From NCBI GenBank assembly GCA_965651935.1, contig CBFGTC010000007.1, forward strand, positions 15,192 through 79,191: a stretch of DNA of 64,000 nt, given 5' to 3'. The stretch comes from JAFEDN01 sp965651935. GTDB lineage: Bacteria > Pseudomonadota > Gammaproteobacteria > Coxiellales > Coxiellaceae. Positions 1 through 9,140 of this stretch are shown piece by piece (the stretch's first letter is position 1; the number at the start of each line of letters is the position of its first letter). The notes beneath the pieces were generated by a model. The model saw only the letters and a list, made by a program, of their open reading frames with translations. It was not told the DNA's origin and made no database searches. The position numbers and the translations under genes were made by a program.

Positions 1-612
1 GTGATGAGGTCCGCTATCCCTTGCACTGCTCCCCTTAGGACATTGTTAGCTGCTTTGAAAGCATTCAATAAAGAAATATTTTTACCTAATACGCTGAGTA
101 ATTTGTTATTAGGTATGGTAATTAATGAATCCACATATTTGGACAAGGATTTGATCCCCTCTTCAGCAATGCGCATGCGCTTGCGGCCTTCAAAAGCAAA
201 GGGTTTAGTGACCACTGCCACTGTCAATATACCTAATTCTTTGGCGATTTCAGCGACAATTGGCGCGCCTCCGGTCCCAGTACCACCTCCCATCCCGGCA
301 GTGAGGAATACCATGTCTGTACCCTCCAAGGCTTCACGTATACGATCGCGATTTTCTTCGGCGGCTTGCCTTCCAATCTCTGGATTAGCGCCTGCACCGA
401 GCCCCTTGGTAATTTCTTCACCCAGTTGTATCACCGTTCTGGCGCTAGAACGTTGTAGAGCTTGAGCATCCGTATTGGCGCATATAAATTCCACGCCTTC
501 GATGCTTTCGGCCATCATGTGCTCAATCGCATTACCGCCTCCCCCGCCGATACCGACTACTTTAATCGAAGCACTATGCGGAATATTATCGCCCAATTGA
601 AACATACTCATA
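1..612 (-). CDS. ftsZ: Cell division protein FtsZ, N-terminal part (3' end outside window)
   Basis: Tubulin-like GTPase that polymerises into the cytoplasmic Z-ring and recruits the divisome. The first 204 codons are present and run off the left edge. The start is the ATG of Met-Ser-Met, preceded by AAGAGGG at good spacing. The tubulin signature GGGTGTG lies at about residues 108-114, the Gly-rich nucleotide loop GIGGGGGN near 20-27, and NTDAQAL near 46-52. It is the last visible gene of the dcw cluster, 67 bp downstream of ftsA. A short hairpin in that gap (646-661, GAGAATC arms) could modulate readthrough or processing. Confidence 0.97.
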
Positions 613-679
613 TTTAAACCCTCTTAAAAAACATTTATTCAGGGGAGAATCGAGATTCTCGTTATTTATCAGCATAATC

Positions 680-1915
680 TCAAAAATGTCCCTGAAACCA
701 TTTTCTCATCCGCGTCCAAAGGCCCGCTTCACTGCGGTCTAAATCAAATCCGGTGGATAATCCCCAAATTTGTTGATGCCCATATAATAACAATCCTACT
801 CCCGTGGCATAGGCGGGATTATCGCGAACGTCAACCAATCCCCTTACATTTTGGGGGACGCCTAAACGTGCAGGCATTTGAAACATTTTTTCAGCCAATT
901 CTAAACAGCCGTGCACTTTTGAAGCGCCACCAGTTAAAACAATTCCTGCGGAAATGAGATTCTCAAATCCACTGCGCCTTAATTCAGCCAACACCAACGC
1001 GAATAATTCTTCATAGCGGGCCTTCACCACCATTTTTAAATCTTGTTTTTGGATTTGTTTGGAGGGCCCGTGGGGAACGTTGATGACTTGAATGTTTTCG
1101 TGCATATCGCTTAAATCGGAGGAGACCGAGGCATATTTGATTTTTATTTGCTCGGCAGACTGCATAGGCGTACGCAAAGCTACCGCCAGATCGCTGGTGA
1201 CATGGTCTCCGGCGATAGGAATCACGGCAGTATGGCGGATAGCACCTTCGGTAAAAATAGCAATATCCGTTGTGCCGCCACCCATATCTATCATACAAAC
1301 GCCAAGTTCTTTTTCATCTTCTGTTAAAACAGAATGGCTTGAGGCCAATTGTTCCAAAACAATATCGCTGACTTCTAATCCGCAACGTCTTACGCATTTG
1401 CTGATGTTTTGCGCAGCACTGACTGCTCCGGTGACAATATGGACTTTGGCTTCCAGACGCACGCCCGACATTCCCACAGGTTCGCGTACCCCTTCTTGCG
1501 CGTCAATAATAAATTCCTGGGGGATGATGTGCAAAATTTTCTGATCAGCGGGGATGGCTAACGCTTTGGCGGCGTCAATAACCCGGTCCACATCAGACTG
1601 GTTCACTTCGCGGTCTCTTATAGCCACAATACCATGGGAATTTAAACTGCGGATATGGCTGCCGGCAATTCCTGTATAGGCAGATTGAATTTGACAGCCT
1701 GCCATTAATTCAGCCTCTTCAATCGCTTTTTGCATAGACTGGACTGTCGACTCAATATTGACAACCACTCCCCGCTTTAAACCGTTGGAAGGGTGGCTGC
1801 CAAATCCAATCACTTCGATTTGGCTGTCTTCAGAGACCTGACCGACTAAAGCCGCAATTTTACTCGTGCCGACATCAAGAGCGACAATTAAATTTTGATC
1901 AGGTTTTTTAGCCAT
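680..1915 (-). CDS. ftsA: Cell division protein FtsA
   Basis: Actin-like ATPase that tethers FtsZ filaments to the inner membrane. The 411-residue product has the usual length. The N-terminal phosphate-binding segment reads VALDVGTSKIAALVG (about 11-25), the second phosphate loop is in the DMGGGTTDIAIF segment, and the adenosine motif is GIVLTGGAS. The C-terminus LWTRMRKWFQGHF is the expected amphipathic membrane-targeting helix. It sits between ftsQ and ftsZ in canonical order. The upstream gap is 62 bp. Confidence 0.97.
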   Translation of the reverse strand: MAKKPDQNLIVALDVGTSKIAALVGQVSEDSQIEVIGFGSHPSNGLKRGVVVNIESTVQSMQKAIEEAELMAGCQIQSAYTGIAGSHIRSLNSHGIVAIRDREVNQSDVDRVIDAAKALAIPADQKILHIIPQEFIIDAQEGVREPVGMSGVRLEAKVHIVTGAVSAAQNISKCVRRCGLEVSDIVLEQLASSHSVLTEDEKELGVCMIDMGGGTTDIAIFTEGAIRHTAVIPIAGDHVTSDLAVALRTPMQSAEQIKIKYASVSSDLSDMHENIQVINVPHGPSKQIQKQDLKMVVKARYEELFALVLAELRRSGFENLISAGIVLTGGASKVHGCLELAEKMFQMPARLGVPQNVRGLVDVRDNPAYATGVGLLLYGHQQIWGLSTGFDLDRSEAGLWTRMRKWFQGHF

Positions 1916-1977
1916 GATTTCTTAATTTCTCCTAAAAAAATCCCCGCGAAATCGAAAGATTTAATATAATTAAAGCA

Positions 1978-2745
1978 TTATATGCGATTTTTAAATTGCA
2001 CAGCAATACCGTTAGAATAACGTAAATCAATATGCACTATTTGGTCCACTTTATCATTAACTATTTTCGGATACCATTTCACAAAACGTTGCATATGCTC
2101 TAAAACTTCATCACTGCCGAGATCAATTTGTAAACCATTATTGAGCTGGATCTCCCAATTAAGTGCTTTATTTAAAGTAATTCTTTGCAGGCGCAGTTGC
2201 AAAGATTTTAGCATATTATTCATTTCTTTATAATATTTCAGAACCTGAGTGGAATTTTCCTGCGGCCCTTGCAGTAATGGCAATCCCTTGGGTGCATCTA
2301 CCGGCGCTGAAAAAAATTGATCATCCGAGTTAATCAGATAATTATCATTCCATTGTGCTACAGCTTGATGCTCTTTTACCGCGACAAACAAAATGCCGGG
2401 GATGCGTCGAATAGCGACATCTTCCACCCAAGGATTACTGATTAAACTTTGCTTGAGAGGTTCCAATTTAAGAGCAAAAAAACCATTGTGGATTCGCTGT
2501 GATAATGTTTGGCGTATTTGCGCGGCTTGTAAATGATGCAATTGTCCAGTGATGCGAATTTCCCGAAAAGGTAAAGTGTGAGGATCATTCAAACGCTGCC
2601 AGATCCAAATAATGGAGGCTATCAACAACCCCGTTAACAATCCAGACAACATCATAGGCAAGTAATTGCGCCAATGGACATCGGATTCGCGACGACGCGC
2701 ACGGAATTCCGAAGGATGATGGCGGATGAAATGATGTTTGGGCAT
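1978..2745 (-). CDS. ftsQ: Cell division protein FtsQ
   Basis: Bitopic inner-membrane protein that links early and late divisome proteins through FtsB/FtsL. A basic cytoplasmic tail (1-28) precedes one membrane span (about 29-49). A POTRA domain begins near LPFREIRITG (58-67) and is followed by the FtsQ/DivIB beta domain. Length 255 is normal. In most gammaproteobacteria ddlB, and often murB, lies directly upstream. Here the upstream neighbour is murC, separated by 155 bp that holds an intergenic repeat (2801-2896). Family assignment rests on topology, motifs and position between murC and ftsA. Confidence 0.93.
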   Translation of the reverse strand: MPKHHFIRHHPSEFRARRRESDVHWRNYLPMMLSGLLTGLLIASIIWIWQRLNDPHTLPFREIRITGQLHHLQAAQIRQTLSQRIHNGFFALKLEPLKQSLISNPWVEDVAIRRIPGILFVAVKEHQAVAQWNDNYLINSDDQFFSAPVDAPKGLPLLQGPQENSTQVLKYYKEMNNMLKSLQLRLQRITLNKALNWEIQLNNGLQIDLGSDEVLEHMQRFVKWYPKIVNDKVDQIVHIDLRYSNGIAVQFKNRI

Positions 2746-2800
2746 GAGACATAGTATTAAACCAGAGAATAAGGGTCAAGTAGCAATTCTCGCTTAACGG

Positions 2801-2896
2801 GGATTGACTCTACGCGATGGGGGTTTAAAAGGGAAGAATCGCGATTCTTCCCTTTTCATTCCGAGAAATTGGCTTGCCAAGCGCAGGATATAAACT
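2801..2896 (+). repeat. Dispersed intergenic repeat, copy A (with 30-bp perfect palindrome)
   Basis: Starts with ATTGACTCTACGCGATGGG, followed by a perfect 30-bp palindrome at 2827-2856 centred on GAATCGCGATTC. A conserved right module then runs from CATTCCGA through TTGGCTTGCCAA to GATATAAAC. It is roughly three-quarters identical to copy B at 4427-4522, and the right module recurs at 37378 and, inverted, at 54074. It fills the murC-ftsQ junction and points against the transcription of those genes. Confidence 0.85.
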
Positions 2897-2900
2897 GAGG

Positions 2901-4322
2901 TCAAATAGCCTTAGTAGTCTTCGTCTTTATTTCTATTATCTCTTTGACCATGGATTCAATATTACCCGCCCCCTGTAATAAAATAATATCTCCATCTTGC
3001 AAAATGCCTCGCAAAGCGTCGGGTAAATCGTTTAACAAAGGAACAAAATGGACGTTGCAGTGCTGGAGTCCTTGTACCGTTTCATAAAGCGTTTTTCCCG
3101 TCACTCCGGCAATGGGGCTTTCCCCCGCGCTATAAATGTCTAATATTAAAAGCACATCTGCTTCATTAAGCACATAGGCAAATTCTTCGAGTAGAGCTTG
3201 AGTGCGTGAATAACGGTGAGGCTGGAACGCCATGACAATCCGTTGACCAGGCCAAGCTAAACGCGCTGCCGCAATAGTCGCTTTAATTTCAGTGGGATGA
3301 TGGCCGTAATCATTAAACAGTAACGCTTTTCCATACGTCATTTCAATTTCTCCACAGGGATGGAACCGCCGTCCCATTCCAGGAAATTCTGCCAATGCTC
3401 TCATAAGAGCCTTATCTGGTATTTGATACTCATGCGCTAAAGCTGCCACCGCCAGCGCGTTTAAAACATTGTGGTGACCCGGCAGATTTAAAATTAAATT
3501 ATCCGGACAGGGTTCATTAAATCGCATTAAACGAAAATAAGTTTTCAGTCCCAATTGTTGAAACTGCTCAGCCCGTATTTGGGCATGCTCACTAAAACCA
3601 TAAGTAATCACCCGGCTCTTAATTTGAGGTAAGATTTCACGGACAACCGGATCATCGATGCAGACGATTGCCACACCATTGAGCTGAAGATTATTTAAAA
3701 AATCCACGAACGTGTTTTTTAAACGGTCAAAGTCCCAATCATAAGTTTCCAAATGATCCGCTTCAATATTGGTGACAATCCCAACATACGGTTTAAGAAA
3801 TAAAAAGGAAGCATCGCTTTCATCCGCCTCAGCGATAATATCCGGGCCTTTACCAATGCAAACCGTGCTGTCCTTCCCTCTTAATACTCCACCGATCACG
3901 TAAGTGGGATCTAAGTCTGCCACGGTTAACAACATACTGCTCAATCCGGTGGTGGTGGTTTTACCATGGGTACCGGCCACAGCAATGCTTCGACTCTCGT
4001 TAACGATTTCTGCTAGCAATTGACCCCGCTGCACCAAAGGCAATCCTTGCTGTTTCGCAAATAAATATTCTGGATTCTTGGGATTAATTGCGCTGGAATA
4101 CACCACAGCGTCGATGCCATGAACATGTTCAGCTTCATGGCCCAAAAATATTTGAGCGCCTAATTTCACCAATCGGGAGGTGATGGCGCTACTGACTTGG
4201 TCAGATCCCGAAATCTGATAGCCTTTGTGAAGTAAAATTTCCGCTAGCCCACTCATACCAATTCCGCCGATGCCTATAAAATGGACCGTCTTGACATCGG
4301 GATTTTTTAATATTTTATTCAT
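2901..4322 (-). CDS. murC: UDP-N-acetylmuramate--L-alanine ligase MurC
   Basis: Cytoplasmic ATP-dependent ligase adding L-Ala to UDP-MurNAc, the first peptide-stem step. It shows the N-terminal Rossmann GIGGIGMSGLAE (about 17-28), the ATP loop GTHGKTTT (about 117-124), and the EADESDASF and FNDYGHHPTEI motifs. The start is the ATG of MNKILK at 4322, preceded by AGGA; an in-frame GTG five codons upstream is less likely. Length is 473 residues. murC is flanked on both sides by direct copies of the same intergenic repeat, and the usual downstream murB/ddlB are missing from this locus. Confidence 0.97.
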   Translation of the reverse strand: MNKILKNPDVKTVHFIGIGGIGMSGLAEILLHKGYQISGSDQVSSAITSRLVKLGAQIFLGHEAEHVHGIDAVVYSSAINPKNPEYLFAKQQGLPLVQRGQLLAEIVNESRSIAVAGTHGKTTTTGLSSMLLTVADLDPTYVIGGVLRGKDSTVCIGKGPDIIAEADESDASFLFLKPYVGIVTNIEADHLETYDWDFDRLKNTFVDFLNNLQLNGVAIVCIDDPVVREILPQIKSRVITYGFSEHAQIRAEQFQQLGLKTYFRLMRFNEPCPDNLILNLPGHHNVLNALAVAALAHEYQIPDKALMRALAEFPGMGRRFHPCGEIEMTYGKALLFNDYGHHPTEIKATIAAARLAWPGQRIVMAFQPHRYSRTQALLEEFAYVLNEADVLLILDIYSAGESPIAGVTGKTLYETVQGLQHCNVHFVPLLNDLPDALRGILQDGDIILLQGAGNIESMVKEIIEIKTKTTKAI

Positions 4323-4426
4323 ATTATTCCTGCACAAAAAATGATCATATTTCTAATTCTACTCCTTAAAAGCGATTCTTTCATGTCGAGACTATAACCC
4401 TCCCTCACCCTAATCCAATGAAGGGG

Positions 4427-4522
4427 TAATTGACTCTACGCGATGGGGTTAAAGAAGAGGAATCGCGATTCCACTCTCTCATTCCGAACGATTGGACTTT
4501 GCCAATGCGTATGATATAAACA
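4427..4522 (+). repeat. Dispersed intergenic repeat, copy B
   Basis: Second copy of the repeat seen at 2801-2896, same orientation: ATTGACTCTACGCGATGGGG, then GAGGAATCGCGATTCC with an imperfect stem, then CATTCCGAACGATTGGAC running to GATATAAAC. It fills the murG-murC gap, so copies A and B bracket murC as direct repeats. Just upstream (about 4391-4427) is a C-rich tract of the CCCTCACCC type often found in intergenic repeats. Confidence 0.85.
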
Positions 4523-4532
4523 AAAACAGCGA

Positions 4533-5621
4533 TTACCGCTTTGAGCAGGAATTTAAAACATTTGCTACGGCTGCAGCGGCATGCGGCTGTGCGCATTCCC
4601 GAGCTTTTTGAGACATAATAACTAAAATTTCCCGTTGCTGAAGGAAATTTTCTAACAATTCTGACAACTTAGAAACGCTCAGGTCCTTTTCACGACAAAT
4701 GATAGCGGCCCCTGCTTGCTGAAGTACCTGCGCATTATACCATTGATGATCATCCACTGCCGCGGGGAAAGGCACTAAAACACTGGCGACACCTGTCGCG
4801 GCAATTTCCGCTACCGTCAACGCTCCAGCACGGCAAATTAATAAATCAGCCCATTCATATGCTTCAGCCATATTTTTAATAAAAGCCTGAGCTTGGGCTT
4901 TAATCGGTAAGCGAGCATAATGAGCGTGGACTTCCTGGAAATCAGATTCACCAGTTTGATGGCGGATTTCTATTTCCTTAGGATTCGCAAATTCTTGGAC
5001 GAGCTTCATCATTAAGCGATTAATGGCCCGCGCCCCCTGACTACCGCCCAACACTAAAATCCGTAAAGCTCCGCCGCGGCCCTGCAAACGTAATTCCGGG
5101 GGAGGAATTTGAGTGATTTCCGTTCTAACCGGATTTCCAATAATTTTCGCATTAGACTTATCCGCAAAGGCGCCGGGATATGCAGCCAGCACCACTTTCG
5201 CGAATTTACAGAGCAAGCGATTCGTATAACCGGCGACAGCATTTTGCTCGTGAACCACTAGCGGTATGTGAGCAAGCTTCGCGGCCAACCCCCCTGGCGC
5301 ACACACATAGCCACCCATAGCGAGAACGACTTCTGGTTTAATTTGTTTGATAATTTGATAGGCCTGCCAAAGGCTTTTGAGTAATTGCCATGGAGCTTTG
5401 ATATAGGCTATAAACCCCTTGCCACGTAAGCGTTTCGCTTGAATACAAATCAAAGGAAAATGACTAGGGATTAAATTTTTTTCTAATCCCACTTCCGAGC
5501 CCAGCCAATAAACTTCTATCCCTTCGCTTTTTAATATCTCAGCTACAGCTAAGGCGGGGAAAATATGGCCGCCGGTACCCCCGGCTATGATCAATACTCT
5601 ATTAATTCCTTTGGTTTTCAT
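4533..5621 (-). CDS. murG: UDP-GlcNAc:lipid I N-acetylglucosaminyltransferase MurG
   Basis: Peripheral inner-membrane glycosyltransferase (GT-B fold) converting lipid I to lipid II. The G-loop GGTGGHIFPA is at about 14-23 and the second loop LGGSQGARAIN lies mid-protein. The C-terminal donor-binding segment has CRAGALTVAEIAATG and FPAAVDDHQ. Length 362 is usual. Its start overlaps the 3' end of ftsW by 20 bp, indicating translational coupling. An intergenic repeat follows it before murC. Confidence 0.97.
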   Translation of the reverse strand: MKTKGINRVLIIAGGTGGHIFPALAVAEILKSEGIEVYWLGSEVGLEKNLIPSHFPLICIQAKRLRGKGFIAYIKAPWQLLKSLWQAYQIIKQIKPEVVLAMGGYVCAPGGLAAKLAHIPLVVHEQNAVAGYTNRLLCKFAKVVLAAYPGAFADKSNAKIIGNPVRTEITQIPPPELRLQGRGGALRILVLGGSQGARAINRLMMKLVQEFANPKEIEIRHQTGESDFQEVHAHYARLPIKAQAQAFIKNMAEAYEWADLLICRAGALTVAEIAATGVASVLVPFPAAVDDHQWYNAQVLQQAGAAIICREKDLSVSKLSELLENFLQQREILVIMSQKARECAQPHAAAAVANVLNSCSKR

Positions 5622-6723
5622 GCACTATCCGCAAAATAATTCCGATGACTAAACAATTGACCAGCATACTGCTTCCACCATAACTAATAAAGGGAAAGGT
5701 CAAGCCTTTAGTGGGCAACACTCCAGTATTCACTCCAATATTGATCAACCCTTGTATACCCAACCAAATAGCAATGCCATAAGCTAGGTAAGCCGAAAAT
5801 AAATTGTCTTGCCGTTCGGCGGCCCTACCCACCCGGAAAAGGGTGAAAATCAGATAAGCAAATAAACCCATTAAAACCGTGACGCCAACTAATCCCCATT
5901 CTTCCGCAATAACGGCAAATAAAAAGTCTGTATGCGCTTCAGGAAGATAAAAGAGCTTTTGCACACTATTGCCTAAACCTACTCCCCAAAAACCGCCTTG
6001 TCCAAAAGCAATCAACGATTGAGTTAATTGGTACCCAGAGCCAAATTGGGAATTCCAGGGGTTCAGAAAACTTGTTAAGCGCATCATTCGATAAGGTGAA
6101 ATGAATGCTAAACCGGCTAATGCGACAATAGCAGCGGTTAGCAAAATTAAAAACCACGAAAGACGCATCCCTGCAATAAATAATAAACCGAGGAACATCG
6201 CACTCATGACGAAAGTAGCCCCAAAATCAGGCTCTAATAAAAGTAGTAGGGAAATCAAGGCTAAAATAATCAAGGGTTTTATAAAACCGGGAATGCTTTC
6301 TTGTACGGATTGCGAATGCCGCTGCAAATAACTGGCTAAATAAACTAAAGCAGCGAGTTTCATTACTTCGGAAACTTGCAGGGTGAGAAATCCTAACGAT
6401 AGCCAGCGGCGGCTGCCGTTCATCACTCGTCCTATCCCCGGAATTAATACAATTACCAGCAAAAATAGAGAAATAAATAACAATGGCAAGCTAAACTGTT
6501 GCCAAATCCGAATAGGAATGCGCGTGGCGATGAATGCTAAACCTACTCCTAGTGCAAGATAAAGCCCTTGATGCAATAAGTAATGAAAAGGATAACCAAA
6601 TTGGCGATCTGATATCACCATCGACGCGGAGGCTACCATCAATAAACCCAGTAATAATAATGCCAACGTGAATCCGCAAATTTTATTATTCAGGTTTTCT
6701 CCATTAAAACGGTTAATGTTCAT
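5602..6723 (-). CDS. ftsW: Septal peptidoglycan glycosyltransferase FtsW (SEDS family)
   Basis: Polytopic SEDS glycosyltransferase that polymerises lipid II at the septum with FtsI. The 373-residue product is strongly hydrophobic with about ten membrane spans. The large periplasmic loop carries GLGNSVQKLFYLPEAHTDF, and the C-terminus carries FPFISYGGSSMLVNC, both family signatures. It lies 2 bp downstream of murD and overlaps murG. Linkage to ftsI and murG argues for FtsW rather than the rod-shape paralogue RodA. Confidence 0.96.
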   Translation of the reverse strand: MNINRFNGENLNNKICGFTLALLLLGLLMVASASMVISDRQFGYPFHYLLHQGLYLALGVGLAFIATRIPIRIWQQFSLPLLFISLFLLVIVLIPGIGRVMNGSRRWLSLGFLTLQVSEVMKLAALVYLASYLQRHSQSVQESIPGFIKPLIILALISLLLLLEPDFGATFVMSAMFLGLLFIAGMRLSWFLILLTAAIVALAGLAFISPYRMMRLTSFLNPWNSQFGSGYQLTQSLIAFGQGGFWGVGLGNSVQKLFYLPEAHTDFLFAVIAEEWGLVGVTVLMGLFAYLIFTLFRVGRAAERQDNLFSAYLAYGIAIWLGIQGLINIGVNTGVLPTKGLTFPFISYGGSSMLVNCLVIGIILRIVHENQRN

Positions 6724-6725
6724 TT

Positions 6726-8048
6726 TTATTGATAATAATCCTTAATAGCTTGCACAAACACTTCTCCACGATGAGCATAGTTTTTAAACATATCTAAACT
6801 GGCGCAAGCCGGTGATAACAGTACCACGTCATGGGGTTGAGCTAATTCAGCAGCAAAAACCACGGCTGCTTCCATGGTATTTACTTTAGTTAACGGCAAT
6901 TTGCCTTGAAATAAATTTTCCAGCAATGGGGCATCTTTACCCAATAACACTAAATGATCCACGAATTGACACACCGGCCCGACTAACGCGGATAGATCCG
7001 CTTTTTTAGAATCTCCTCCGGCAATTAAAATGAGTTGACCTCTTTTAGATGAACCTAAGCTAATCAATGCCGCAATAGTTGCCCCAACATTGGTGCCTTT
7101 GGAATCATTGAACCAACGCACACCTTGATATTCTCCAACGGCTTGGCATCGATGTGGTAATCCTTGAAAATTTTTTAACGTATTGAGCATACTCTGGAGA
7201 GGCAATCCCGCTGCCGATCCCAAGGCTAAGGCTGCCAATGCATTTTGATATTCATAACGTTGACAAAATGGCAGGCTTTTAACAGGCAATAATAATTGTT
7301 CATTTAACGCGAGATAAAATTCACCATTGTATTCCCGCAAGCAAAACCCTTGTTGCGCTTGAATGCTAAAAGTTTGCGGTGAAGTCTGGAAGGCTATATT
7401 CTGCCAAATCTGCGGCTCGTCGGCGTTGATAACAGGATGTTGGCAACCTCGATAAATCCGCCGTTTGGCTTTGTAGTAATCTTCATAGGTTTCATAGCGA
7501 TCCATATGATCTTGACAAACATTCAGCACCACTGCGGCTAAGGGTTTTAAAGAATACGTGGTTTCCAATTGAAAGCTGGACAACTCTGCGACATAAAAGT
7601 CGGGTATAGGTTTGGTTAAAGCGGTTAACACCGGTTGCCCGATATTTCCACACACTTCAACCTGGTATCCGGCTTCCTTCACCATTTTACCCATTAAGGA
7701 AGTCACCGTGGTTTTACCGTTCGAACCCGTGATGGCGATGACCGGCTTTGTTACTTCTCTTGCAAACAATTCCACATCACCTATGGCAGGAACTCCTTCA
7801 GTAATTCGTGCCGCTAAGGCCGGTTCTTGTAAAGAGACTCCCGGACTAACGATTAATTCATCGGCTTGCACTAATAAAGGAGAATGGAATCCGCCGGTAA
7901 AAAAAGGGACTTGGGGATATCGCTTTTGCAATTGTTCTAACTCAGGCGGTTTTTGTCGACTGTCTATTGCGCCAACTCGTTCACCGCGTTCAATTAAGTA
8001 TTGAATACACGATAAACCTGTTAATCCGATACCAACAACCAATTTCAT
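6726..8048 (-). CDS. murD: UDP-N-acetylmuramoylalanine--D-glutamate ligase MurD
   Basis: Cytoplasmic Mur ligase adding D-Glu to UDP-MurNAc-L-Ala. The ATP loop ITGSNGKTT is at about 106-114. The LNVCQDHMDRY motif and the C-terminal ligase domain with FNDSKGTNVGAT and LSPACASLDMF are all present. Length 440 matches the family. It is separated from mraY by 4 bp and from ftsW by 2 bp, so it is firmly inside the operon. Confidence 0.97.
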   Translation of the reverse strand: MKLVVGIGLTGLSCIQYLIERGERVGAIDSRQKPPELEQLQKRYPQVPFFTGGFHSPLLVQADELIVSPGVSLQEPALAARITEGVPAIGDVELFAREVTKPVIAITGSNGKTTVTSLMGKMVKEAGYQVEVCGNIGQPVLTALTKPIPDFYVAELSSFQLETTYSLKPLAAVVLNVCQDHMDRYETYEDYYKAKRRIYRGCQHPVINADEPQIWQNIAFQTSPQTFSIQAQQGFCLREYNGEFYLALNEQLLLPVKSLPFCQRYEYQNALAALALGSAAGLPLQSMLNTLKNFQGLPHRCQAVGEYQGVRWFNDSKGTNVGATIAALISLGSSKRGQLILIAGGDSKKADLSALVGPVCQFVDHLVLLGKDAPLLENLFQGKLPLTKVNTMEAAVVFAAELAQPHDVVLLSPACASLDMFKNYAHRGEVFVQAIKDYYQ

Positions 8049-8052
8049 TATT

Positions 8053-9135
8053 TTACCGTAGTTTCAGAGTAGCGATTCCAAGCAACACTAAAATCACTGT
8101 GATGATCCAAAATCTGACAATAACGCGAGGCTCGGGCCAGCCTTTTAATTCAAAATGATGGTGGAGGGGCGCCATTTTAAAAATACGTTTGCCGGTCAAT
8201 TTAAACGAAGCCACTTGCAAAATGACTGAAAGCGTTTCAGCAACGAATATCCCCCCCATTAGGAAATAGACTAATTCTTGACGCACAATGACGGCGATAA
8301 CCCCCAATGCTCCGCCTAATGCCAAAGCGCCGACATCACCCATGAAAATTTGCGCCGGATAAGTATTGTACCAAAGGAAACCCAATCCACTGCCGACAAT
8401 AGCGCTGCAAAATACCCCTATTTCCCCTGCACCTGGCACGAAGGGGATGGCTAAATAGTCTGAAAAAATACGATTGCCGGTGAGATAGGCGAATACGCCT
8501 AACGCCATCGCGACTAAAACAGTAGGCATCAAAGCTAAGCCATCTAACCCATCAGTTAAATTGACTGCATTACTTGAACCCACGATCACAAAATACACGA
8601 TGACTAAATACCATAATCCTAAATTAATCGAAAAATTTTTAAAAAATGGAATGATTAATTGGGTTTCGGCGGGGGTCTGTGTGGTATAAAACAAAAAACT
8701 GGCGGCGACTAATCCGATCAAAGATTGCCAAAAGTATTTCCAACGGGCTGGCAGACCGCCATGATGTTTTTCGATGACCTTGCGATAGTCGTCGACCCAA
8801 CCAATCATGCCTAAACCGAGTGTCACCAACAGAGTCACCCACACAAAACGATTGGATAAATCGCACCACAATAAAACACTGACTGAAATGGCGAATAATA
8901 TCAGTGCTCCACCCATGGTGGGAGTTCCTTTTTTTTGTAAATGGCTTTGAGGCCCTAATGCACGAATGGCTTGGCCGATTTGTCGTAAAGTAAATAAGCG
9001 AATTAAACTGGGGCTTATCAAAAGCGCAATAATAAAAGCGGTAATCAATCCCACGATGGAACGGAAAGAAAGGTACTGAAATACTCTAAAAAAAGAATAA
9101 TAATGGGCTAAAAAATTGGTTAACCATAATAACAT
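8053..9135 (-). CDS. mraY: Phospho-N-acetylmuramoyl-pentapeptide transferase MraY
   Basis: Inner-membrane enzyme transferring phospho-MurNAc-pentapeptide to undecaprenyl phosphate to make lipid I. The length of 360 residues equals the E. coli protein. About ten membrane spans are visible, with the catalytic aspartate motifs GWVDDYRK and NLTDGLDGLA, the conserved NTYPAQIFMGDVGAL segment, and the His cluster PLHHHFELKG near the C-terminus. It lies 5 bp from murF and 4 bp from murD. Confidence 0.98.
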   Translation of the reverse strand: MLLWLTNFLAHYYSFFRVFQYLSFRSIVGLITAFIIALLISPSLIRLFTLRQIGQAIRALGPQSHLQKKGTPTMGGALILFAISVSVLLWCDLSNRFVWVTLLVTLGLGMIGWVDDYRKVIEKHHGGLPARWKYFWQSLIGLVAASFLFYTTQTPAETQLIIPFFKNFSINLGLWYLVIVYFVIVGSSNAVNLTDGLDGLALMPTVLVAMALGVFAYLTGNRIFSDYLAIPFVPGAGEIGVFCSAIVGSGLGFLWYNTYPAQIFMGDVGALALGGALGVIAVIVRQELVYFLMGGIFVAETLSVILQVASFKLTGKRIFKMAPLHHHFELKGWPEPRVIVRFWIITVILVLLGIATLKLR

Positions 9136-9140
9136 GAGGT

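Noticed and set aside
1092..1544. Long plus-strand open frame opposite ftsA
   Set aside because: Antisense shadow of ftsA with no ribosome site; the minus-strand frame encodes an unmistakable FtsA.
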